The notes under the pieces are model-generated. The model was not told where the DNA came from. It saw only the letters and a list, made by a program, of their open reading frames with translations, and searched no databases. The translations under genes and the position numbers were made by a program. Source: Bacillota bacterium (GTDB lineage Bacteria; Bacillota; Clostridia; Peptostreptococcales; Anaerovoracaceae). From it: DNA of 5,183 nt. Shown piece by piece: positions 1 to 5,130 of the stretch; the first letter of the stretch is position 1, and each line of letters begins with the position of its first letter. The stretch spans positions 1-5,183 of the forward strand of contig JAUNRL010000080.1 in the NCBI GenBank assembly GCA_030535715.1, read 5' to 3'.

Positions 1-80
1 CGGACCACTTGCTCCCAGACCGCATCGCCCATGAAGGCCAGAGCCTCCGCATTCAGATTCCGAAGTTCCGTATTCGTCAT
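1..80 (-). CDS. mrnC: RNase Mini-III, N-terminal fragment (cut by window edge)
   Basis: The first 26 codons and two bases of a gene that continues beyond the left edge. It starts at ATG 80-78, sharing ATGA with the cysS stop codon. The visible peptide contains [14 protein letters not shown], which matches the first conserved block of Mini-III, a compact RNase III-like enzyme lacking a double-stranded-RNA-binding domain. In Bacillus subtilis this enzyme matures the ends of 23S rRNA in the large ribosomal subunit precursor. The Asp of GDA (residue 19) is the expected catalytic metal-binding acid of that block. In Bacillus the gene also follows cysS directly, so context and motif agree. No good Shine-Dalgarno sequence precedes the ATG, so initiation probably depends on coupling to cysS translation. 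The second catalytic acid lies outside the window and cannot be checked. Confidence 0.9.
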   Translation of the reverse strand, partial: MTNTELRNLNAEALAFMGDAVWEQVV

Positions 81-1477
81 TCCCACACAATCTGCACACC
101 CTGGGGCGTGTCCTTCAGCGTAATGCCGCGCGCTTTCAACTGGTCGCGGATTTTGTCGGCACGGGCCCAATTCTTTGCTTTTCTCGCTTCCTGCCGCTCG
201 TCGATCAGCGCCTGCAGTTCCGCATCAACGCCCTCTTCCTCTTCCTGCTGCAGAAGGCCCAGCACAGTGGTCAGTTCCGTCAGCACCTCCAGAGCCGCCT
301 TCGCGAAGGCTTTCGTCGCCCCGCCGGCAACAGCCGTGTTGACCGCGGTGATCAGCTCGAACACCACGGAGATGCCGTCGGCCGTATTCAGGTCATCATC
401 CATGGCGTGGATGAATTCCTGCCGGAATCCGTCAAAATCTTCCGTTGCTTTTGTTTCTTCTTCGGTCATGCTTCCCTCCGCACCGTTTTCGATCAGGTGC
501 TGGAGATTCCGCTTCGCGTTGCGCATCCGTTCCAGGGAGCTTTCGGCCTGAGCCATCAGCTGATCGCTGAAATTGATGGGATTGCGGTAGTGGCCGGACA
601 GCAGGAAGAAACGCATGACCTCCCCGTCGTACTCCTGCAGGATGTCACGGACTGTGAAGAAGTTTCCTTTGGACTTGGACATCTTCTCGTTGTCGATGGT
701 GATGTAGCCGTTGTGCATCCAGTAGTTGGCGAAGGGCACGCCGTTACAGCACTCGGACTGGGCGATCTCATTCTCATGATGGGGGAACTGCAGGTCCTGA
801 CCGCCGGCGTGAATGTCGATGGTGTCACCCAAGTGCTTTTTGGCCATGGTGGAACATTCGATGTGCCATCCCGGCCGGCCCATGCCCCAGGGACTCTTCC
901 AGGCGATCTCATCCGGCTCCTTGCGGGCTTTCCACAGGGCGAAATCCAAGGGATCATCCTTGTCTTCGTTGATGGCGATGCGGACGCCGGATTCCAGCTC
1001 GTCGATGTCCTTCTTCGACAGTTTGCCGTAGCCTTTGAATTTCCGCGTGGAGAAATAGACATCACCGTTGCGTTCGTAGGCGTAGCCCTTGTCCACCAGG
1101 GTCTGTACAAAGGCAACGATTTCCGGGATGTGCTCCGAAACCTTCGGATGCACATCCGCCTTTGTCACGTTGAGCGCCGCCGCATCCTTATAGTATTCGG
1201 CGATATATTTCTCGCTGATTTCCGGCGCGGTCACGCCCTCTTCCCGGGCTTTGTTGATGATCTTGTCGTCCACGTCGGTAAAGTTCTGCACAAACTTCAC
1301 TACATACCCTCTGTACTGCAGATATTTGCGCAGGGTGTCGAAGACCACGAAGGGGCGGGCATTGCCGATATGGAAGAAGTTGTAGACCGTCGGCCCGCAT
1401 ACATAAATCCTTACCTTTCCTTCTTCGATGGTCTGCAGTTCTTCCTTTTTCCTGGTCAACGTGTTGTAAACCTTCAT
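77..1477 (-). CDS. cysS: cysteinyl-tRNA synthetase
   Basis: Class I aminoacyl-tRNA synthetase that activates cysteine with ATP and charges tRNA-Cys in the cytoplasm. The chosen start gives 466 residues, the usual length. The nucleotide-binding signature is HIGN at residues 36-39 and KMSKS at 265-269. The zinc site that selects cysteine looks intact: C27 in YVCGPT, C208 in WHIEC, H233 and E237 in PHHENE. The C-terminal anticodon-binding region has the typical [10 protein letters not shown] block and ends in QGVQIVWE. An in-frame ATG 14 codons upstream (1519) is open, but ATG 1477 begins the conserved MKVYNTLT, has AAGGA eight bases upstream, and overlaps the stop of the preceding PHP gene by ATGA. 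The stop likewise overlaps the mrnC start. Nothing suggests damage. No T-box leader precedes it, so control must come from the operon promoter. Confidence 0.98.
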   Translation of the reverse strand: MKVYNTLTRKKEELQTIEEGKVRIYVCGPTVYNFFHIGNARPFVVFDTLRKYLQYRGYVVKFVQNFTDVDDKIINKAREEGVTAPEISEKYIAEYYKDAAALNVTKADVHPKVSEHIPEIVAFVQTLVDKGYAYERNGDVYFSTRKFKGYGKLSKKDIDELESGVRIAINEDKDDPLDFALWKARKEPDEIAWKSPWGMGRPGWHIECSTMAKKHLGDTIDIHAGGQDLQFPHHENEIAQSECCNGVPFANYWMHNGYITIDNEKMSKSKGNFFTVRDILQEYDGEVMRFFLLSGHYRNPINFSDQLMAQAESSLERMRNAKRNLQHLIENGAEGSMTEEETKATEDFDGFRQEFIHAMDDDLNTADGISVVFELITAVNTAVAGGATKAFAKAALEVLTELTTVLGLLQQEEEEGVDAELQALIDERQEARKAKNWARADKIRDQLKARGITLKDTPQGVQIVWE

Positions 1478-2121
1478 TCTTGTTTTCCTTCCTTCCTGCC
1501 GGTATTCCCCGCGCGGCACGCCTCAGCGTAATCGCTACCGTGAAAACCCGTTCCTTTGGTAATGTGAAGATGATATTTCTCCGCTATGGCGATGAGGCGC
1601 AAGGTCTGCCCCTCGCTGTGGCTGGGATGAAAACACTCCAGACCCTTCAGCCCCTGCCTCTTCAGCCCGGCGATAATCTTTTCCAGATTGGCGAAAAATT
1701 CTTCGCTTCCCGGTTCCCCGATTCCCCGGATCTGAATCGGATGCGCCAGCACCGGAGTTCCTCCCGCCTTCCGAATCACTTCAAGCGCCTCCGGCGCCCG
1801 GGGTTCAGCCTTCTCCCCGGCCGGACTCAATCTGTCAAGAAATGCCTTCAGTTCCACGTTCTCCCCGTCGATGCCGTAACCGAGAATATGCAGGCCGACG
1901 CCCTCCCCGGTTTCCGCCGTAATCTCAATTCCGGGGATAACCCGAAGACCCGCCGCTTCGCCGGCAATCTTTGCCTCCGCAAGTCCCCCGATACTGTCAC
2001 GATCCGTGATGGCGATCACATCCATTTCCTGTTCTGCCGCCTGCCGGACGATCTGCGTCGGCGTGCACCCGCCGCCGGAGAAGGTGGTATGAATATGGTA
2101 GTCAACCTTATACTCCTGCAT
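1474..2121 (-). CDS. PHP-domain protein, shortened, with altered metal-ligand positions
   Basis: A 215-residue protein of the PHP (polymerase and histidinol phosphatase) superfamily, whose members are metal-dependent phosphoesterases or 5'-3' nucleases. Conserved blocks are present in order: YHIHTTFS (H9, H11), AITDRDS (39-43), IPGIEI (E66), HILGYG (H78), VLAHP (H127), LECFHPSH (H165) and GTGFHG (H194). Three blocks deviate: the acidic residue after HxHTxxS is glycine (16-18), TDHD reads TDRD (R41), and GSDFHG reads GTGFHG (G192). The helical insert that typical relatives carry between the ELKAFL block and AHP is replaced by about 15 residues, so the protein is shorter than the usual 270-290. 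The frame is open and flanked by tight overlaps, so it is probably expressed. The start at ATG 2121 lies inside xpt; AAGGA sits only two bases before it, closer than ideal. Activity and substrate cannot be assigned. Confidence 0.88.
   Translation of the reverse strand: MQEYKVDYHIHTTFSGGGCTPTQIVRQAAEQEMDVIAITDRDSIGGLAEAKIAGEAAGLRVIPGIEITAETGEGVGLHILGYGIDGENVELKAFLDRLSPAGEKAEPRAPEALEVIRKAGGTPVLAHPIQIRGIGEPGSEEFFANLEKIIAGLKRQGLKGLECFHPSHSEGQTLRLIAIAEKYHLHITKGTGFHGSDYAEACRAGNTGRKEGKQE
1486..1494 (-). promoter_or_regulatory. ribosome binding site deciding the cysS start
   Basis: Read on the minus strand this is an AAGGAAGGA-type purine run, with the nearest AAGGA ending eight bases before ATG 1477. 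It lies inside the last codons of the PHP gene. It supports the start at 1477 over the upstream in-frame ATG at 1519, which has no comparable site. Confidence 0.75.
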
Positions 2122-2716
2122 ATTCCTTCTCTATCTGTGGATCCTCATCAAAGGTGATGCAGCCGTCTTCAATCTTCCGGATCACCGCCAGGGATTCCAC
2201 CCGGTATCCCTTCGCCCGGAGCTTATCCGAGCCGCCTTGGAATCCCTTCTCGATGACGGCGCCGATCCCGGCCACCTGACTGCCGGCCTTGCGAACCAGC
2301 TCTGCCATGGCCAAAGATGCCTCCCCGTAAGCCAGGAAGTCATCCAGGATCAGGACGTTCTCGCCGGCGAGCAGATATTTCTCCGAAACAATTAGACTGG
2401 ATACTTTTCCCTTGGTGAAGGACCTGGCTTCCACTTTATAAAAGCCGTCGGTCATGGTGCTGGGCGCAGCTTTCTTCGCGAAGACAACGGGCGGATAGCC
2501 GACAAATGGCGCGGTACCCACCGCGATGGCAATGCCGCTGGCCTCCACGGTCAGAATGCGGTCGATCCGGCATCCGTCGAAGCGGCGGGCGAATTCCCTG
2601 CCGATCCGCTCCAGAAACCGGGCATCGATCTGATGATTCAGAAATCCATCTACCTTCACGATATCCTTGCCGATGGTTGTTCCTTCATTGCGTATTTTCT
2701 GCTTTAACGCTTCCAT
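2108..2716 (-). CDS. xpt: xanthine phosphoribosyltransferase
   Basis: Cytoplasmic purine-salvage enzyme that joins xanthine to PRPP to form XMP, feeding GMP synthesis. The 202-residue product begins MEALKQKI and contains VDGFLNHQID, ILTVEASGIA, VVFAKK and the C-terminal IGAVIEKGFQ and GYRVESLA blocks. All resemble Bacillus subtilis Xpt (194 residues) closely. The PRPP-binding loop is at 121-131, VLILDDFLAYG; the two aspartates are kept, but the Asn usual before the final Gly is Tyr (Y130). An upstream in-frame ATG at 2773 would add 19 unconserved residues and falls inside the terminator, so ATG 2716 is chosen; AGAGGG lies six bases upstream. The last 14 bases overlap the PHP gene. Unlike the Bacillus gene it has no purine riboswitch and no xanthine permease gene after it. 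Confidence 0.96.
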   Translation of the reverse strand: MEALKQKIRNEGTTIGKDIVKVDGFLNHQIDARFLERIGREFARRFDGCRIDRILTVEASGIAIAVGTAPFVGYPPVVFAKKAAPSTMTDGFYKVEARSFTKGKVSSLIVSEKYLLAGENVLILDDFLAYGEASLAMAELVRKAGSQVAGIGAVIEKGFQGGSDKLRAKGYRVESLAVIRKIEDGCITFDEDPQIEKEYAGV

Positions 2717-2722
2717 AACAAT

Positions 2723-2728
2723 CCCTCT
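2723..2728 (-). promoter_or_regulatory. xpt ribosome binding site
   Basis: AGAGGG on the minus strand, six bases before ATG 2716. It fixes the xpt start at the conserved MEALK and excludes the upstream ATG at 2773. Confidence 0.75.
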
Positions 2729-2736
2729 TCTCTTCC

Positions 2737-2754
2737 GGCCGACAACTGCCGGCC
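2737..2754 (-). other. xpt leader hairpin
   Basis: On the minus strand GGCCGGC-AGTT-GTCGGCC forms a 7-bp stem with one G-U pair and a four-base loop, starting right after the upstream terminator and ending about eight bases before the xpt Shine-Dalgarno. No U-run follows, so it is not a terminator. It could protect a processed 5' end or affect ribosome access; the role is unknown. Confidence 0.45.
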
Positions 2755-2763
2755 CTATTCGAT

Positions 2764-2795
2764 AAAAACGCACGGCAGCAGCCTGCTGCCGTGCG
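2764..2795 (-). terminator. intrinsic terminator of the DivIVA-like gene
   Basis: A near-perfect inverted repeat with 13-base arms (2769-2781 and 2783-2795), GC-rich, followed on the minus strand by five U (the A-run at 2764-2768). In practice the loop would be three to five bases. It starts about 24 bases after the stop of the DivIVA-like gene, as expected for a Rho-independent terminator, and ends about 48 bases before the xpt start. Any transcription of xpt from the upstream gene would have to read through it. Confidence 0.88.
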
Positions 2796-2818
2796 CTCTG
2801 AACAATCCGTTTAACTGG

Positions 2819-3889
2819 TTACTCCTTGAACAGTTCCTCGAGTCCTTCGAAAGAAATCTCCTCATCGGAAACTTCTTCCGCCGCTCCTTCTACCAGCTCT
2901 TCTCCCGGGAGATCAATGGTGAATTCTTCAACACCCAGGTCGGCGATGTCCGCCAGCGCGTCCTGCGGCTGCGCAGGAATCTCCGCTTCCGGCACAGCCG
3001 GCTCCTCCATGAAGTTCTCCGCCGCCGGTTCTTCTATTCCGAATTCTTCCTTCTGCAGTCTGGCCACCAGATCTTCAAAGGTCAGTTCCTTCTCCGGTTC
3101 TGCCGGCGCTTCGGGTTCTGCCGGAACTTCCGGCTCCGCCGGGAAAGAAAAATCGTAGGACGGTGCGGCGAATTCCGGCTCAAGCGCCTCAACGATGGTC
3201 TCCTCCACCGCAATATCCGGTTCCGGGACGGCGACTGCCGCCGAGGTTTCCTGAACTTCCCATTCCGTGGTCAGATCTTTTTCCTGAATCTGCGCCTTCA
3301 GGCCATCGATTTTTCCGGCCGTCCGCAGAATATTGGTCTTGATTTCCTCAAATTCCTGATCCATGGCCGCGATCTGGCTCTTGTATTTCTGTTTCGCACT
3401 TTCCGCTTTCGTTCTCTCCGCAGCGAGTTCCTCGGTCAGAGCCGCCTTCGCCGCCTCGGCATCGGCGGAAGCCTGTTCTACATCCGCGGCGAGGATTGCC
3501 TTTTCCTGATCGGCATTCCTCCTTGCCAGCGCGAGTTCCTCTTCCTGACGGGCGATGTCTTCCTTGCCGCTGGCCAGAATTTCATCCACCTCATTCTTCG
3601 CCTTACTGATGATCTCGTTGCTGCTCTTTTTCGCCTCCATGATCAGGCTGATGTAGAGGTCGTTGTTTTCGTCATATTTCTGATACTTATCCTGAAGCTC
3701 CGCAATCTGCGCTTCATACCCTGACGTCAGGTCATCAATGCTCTTCTCGTAAACGTCGCACAGCTGCTGCATACACACATATACGTCGTCCCGGTCGAAC
3801 CCTTCTCCATCGCTCTTTTTGATCTTCATACCCTTCAGCAGATTGATCACAGATTCGCGTCTCTGTTCAGCTAATACACTAATATCCAT
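2819..3889 (-). CDS. DivIVA-like coiled-coil protein with acidic Pro/Ala/Glu-rich tail
   Basis: A 356-residue cytoplasmic protein with no signal peptide or membrane segment. Residues 28-105 resemble the DivIVA layout: a short FDRDDVYVCM block like the GYD-x-DEVD start, then YEKSIDDL and a heptad-rich helix ending in A-x-x-x-A-NEVDEIL. Residues 107-205 continue as coiled coil rich in Ala, Glu, Lys and Gln. Residues 212-356 are acidic and probably disordered, with three tandem PAEPE[V/A/K] hexads at 250-267 and two copies of a similar short motif (LTFEDLVARLQKE at 269-281, ISFEGLEELFKE at the C-terminus). DivIVA proteins mark curved membrane and recruit division or envelope factors; a similar scaffold role here is inference. 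ATG 3889 is preferred because AAGAGG lies six bases upstream; ATGs at 3913 and 3907 lack one. It has its own promoter and terminator, so it is monocistronic, and is divergent from the membrane protein gene. Confidence 0.8.
   Translation of the reverse strand: MDISVLAEQRRESVINLLKGMKIKKSDGEGFDRDDVYVCMQQLCDVYEKSIDDLTSGYEAQIAELQDKYQKYDENNDLYISLIMEAKKSSNEIISKAKNEVDEILASGKEDIARQEEELALARRNADQEKAILAADVEQASADAEAAKAALTEELAAERTKAESAKQKYKSQIAAMDQEFEEIKTNILRTAGKIDGLKAQIQEKDLTTEWEVQETSAAVAVPEPDIAVEETIVEALEPEFAAPSYDFSFPAEPEVPAEPEAPAEPEKELTFEDLVARLQKEEFGIEEPAAENFMEEPAVPEAEIPAQPQDALADIADLGVEEFTIDLPGEELVEGAAEEVSDEEISFEGLEELFKE
3089..3142 (-). repeat. three tandem 18-bp units encoding PAEPEx
   Basis: Three consecutive 18-base units in the DivIVA-like gene, each reading Pro-Ala-Glu-Pro-Glu plus Val, Ala or Lys (residues 250-267). 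The DNA copies have diverged at several bases, so the repeat is not a fresh slippage product. It forms a stiff acidic spacer between the coiled coil and the first FE-x-L motif. Confidence 0.8.
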
Positions 3890-3895
3890 AGAAAA

Positions 3896-3901
3896 CCTCT
3901 T
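3896..3901 (-). promoter_or_regulatory. ribosome binding site deciding the DivIVA-like start
   Basis: AAGAGG on the minus strand, six bases before ATG 3889. The site lies within the extra codons that starts at 3913 or 3907 would add, which argues for the shorter protein. Confidence 0.8.
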
Positions 3902-3933
3902 TTGCATTGACAATAGAACATATTTGCTGATTC

Positions 3934-3962
3934 ATTATATCATTCTTTGGGGCATTTGTCTT
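3934..3962 (-). promoter_or_regulatory. sigma-A type promoter of the DivIVA-like gene
   Basis: On the minus strand the -10 is a perfect TATAAT (3934-3939), preceded by TG one base away (extended -10, TGATATAAT). The -35 is AAGACA (3957-3962), matching four of six consensus bases, with a 17-base spacer. Transcription would start near 3927, giving a leader of about 37 bases to ATG 3889. Confidence 0.8.
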
Positions 3963-3990
3963 TCTGTTTTTGCAAATTTCCATTATTGAG

Positions 3991-4020
3991 TTGACATTTT
4001 ATACCTGTTCGAGCTATTAT
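3991..4020 (+). promoter_or_regulatory. sigma-A type promoter of the membrane protein gene
   Basis: A perfect -35 TTGACA (3991-3996), an 18-base spacer and a -10 TATTAT (4015-4020, five of six matches). The predicted transcription start near 4027 leaves a leader of about 24 bases, just enough for the GGAGG ribosome binding site. It is divergent from the promoter at 3934-3962, with 28 bases between the two -35 elements. Confidence 0.82.
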
Positions 4021-4040
4021 ATCATATGGTTGTATCCGAT

Positions 4041-4045
4041 GGAGG
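4041..4045 (+). promoter_or_regulatory. ribosome binding site deciding the membrane protein start
   Basis: GGAGG five bases before ATG 4051. The in-frame ATG at 4039 overlaps this site and has no purine-rich site of its own. A further upstream TTG (3970) precedes the promoter, so translation is placed at 4051. Confidence 0.85.
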
Positions 4046-4050
4046 ATATA

Positions 4051-5100
4051 ATGAAGACGATAACAATCACCTCAAACGGACAAAACGTACAGTTTACGAC
4101 CAGATCCGTCACCATCGACGGTAAAGAGTATCTGTACTCCCATATCTCGGAGCTTCGCCATTCGGAAGTCAAGCGGGTCTACGGTTTCAAATGCGATGGA
4201 GAGGTTCGTATGCTTCCCTACGAAGAGCATGATGCACAGACACTGTCCATCATCTTCTCCCAGGTGCAGCAGATGCACCGCAAGGCGAAGAAGCCGATCA
4301 AGGAGGCCTCCGCGGCGGTACCAGAAGATGTTCCAGCGCAGGGTTCCGAGCCGTCGGCAGAAGCGGACGGATACGAACCCGAATTCACGGAAAGCGTTCC
4401 GGCAGATGAGCCGCAGGAATTTCCGGAAGAGACCGACTGCCCGAAGGAAACCCCGATTAAAGATGAGTCGTTCGCTCCCTCGGAGGGATTTTCCGAAATC
4501 ACCGGTTCCGGAGAGGCCGCTGAGGCCGAACCGGTTCCAAAGGCAACTCCGGCAGAGATCAAGAAGAACGAACGGGAAGCCCGCAAAGAGGAAAAGCGCC
4601 GCCTGAAAGAGCAGCACAAAGCCGAGAAGGAAGCTACCCGTAAGAAAAAGCAGGAAGAAAAGGAAGAGGCACGCAGACGTAAGCAGGAGGCGAAGAAGCC
4701 GGCGGAAGAGCTCGCACCAGCTGAGGAATCGGCAGTTCCGGTTCAGCCTGTTGAGGAGCCGGGTCTGGAGAACCTCGCTGATTCGGAGTCGGCTGATGAA
4801 CCGAAGGAACCGGTCGGGGAAGCCGCAACAGCAGTTACGGCAGCAGCGCAGGAGCCGCAGGAGGAAATTGTTACCTTCTCCGAAACCGAAGAAGATACCA
4901 TCACTCTGGAACAGAAGGGCATCCGCTTCAAGAAATCCATCATTGTCTTCCTGATCGTCCTCGCGGTATTCGCTCTGGCGGCCATAGCCTGGTACTTCTT
5001 CATCGGACCGGCATCGGATCCGCAGCATGGCGTGAACTCGACGGAGGATACCACACAATATAACGATATCAACGATATGATCAACGATCTGGAGGAATAA
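4051..5100 (+). CDS. single-pass membrane protein with small N-terminal domain and charged disordered region, function unknown
   Basis: I do not recognise this 349-residue protein. Residues 1-78 look globular: alternating beta-like stretches (TITITS, SVTIDGKEYLYSHISELR, VYGFKCDG, VRMLPYEE) and a closing helix (AQTLSIIFSQVQQM), reminiscent of a small PH-like fold, though that is a guess. Residues 79-168 are Pro/Glu/Ser-rich and probably disordered. Residues 169-217 are almost all Lys, Arg, Glu and Ala, fitting a stable charged helix or coiled coil. Residues 218-290 are acidic. One transmembrane helix (about 296-318, SIIVFLIVLAVFALAAIAWYFF) follows a basic IRFKK, so the N-terminus should be inside and the 30-residue acidic tail outside, near tail-anchored topology. 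The tail repeats Asn-Asp-hydrophobic (NDI, NDM, NDL). It has its own promoter, faces the DivIVA-like gene, and has no obvious terminator before the tRNA gene. Confidence 0.85.
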   Translation: MKTITITSNGQNVQFTTRSVTIDGKEYLYSHISELRHSEVKRVYGFKCDGEVRMLPYEEHDAQTLSIIFSQVQQMHRKAKKPIKEASAAVPEDVPAQGSEPSAEADGYEPEFTESVPADEPQEFPEETDCPKETPIKDESFAPSEGFSEITGSGEAAEAEPVPKATPAEIKKNEREARKEEKRRLKEQHKAEKEATRKKKQEEKEEARRRKQEAKKPAEELAPAEESAVPVQPVEEPGLENLADSESADEPKEPVGEAATAVTAAAQEPQEEIVTFSETEEDTITLEQKGIRFKKSIIVFLIVLAVFALAAIAWYFFIGPASDPQHGVNSTEDTTQYNDINDMINDLEE

Positions 5101-5130
5101 TTCCCCGGGCGGGATCGATCTGAGATATGA

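Noticed and set aside
407..1531. A 374-codon open frame on the plus strand opposite cysS
   Set aside because: It lies wholly antisense to a fully conserved cysteinyl-tRNA synthetase, shows no recognisable domain and has no ribosome binding site; it follows from the codon bias of the real gene.
1480..2157. A 225-codon plus-strand frame opposite the PHP gene
   Set aside because: The minus strand carries ordered PHP motifs; the plus frame has no family features and no start signals.
2755..2764. PurR box (CGAA within TATCGAATAG) before xpt
   Set aside because: Only the four-base core matches, with no second box and no clear promoter nearby.
2717..2818. Purine (guanine) riboswitch before xpt
   Set aside because: The space is too short once the terminator is placed, and none of the conserved purine-aptamer core is present.
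3970..4050. Upstream starts (TTG 3970 and ATG 4039) for the membrane protein
   Set aside because: TTG 3970 lies upstream of the -35 at 3991. ATG 4039 overlaps the GGAGG that serves ATG 4051 and has no site of its own.
5101..5115. Terminator from the CCCGGGCGGG stretch after the membrane protein gene
   Set aside because: The possible stem is only a few bases, the loop is unsuitable and no T-run follows.
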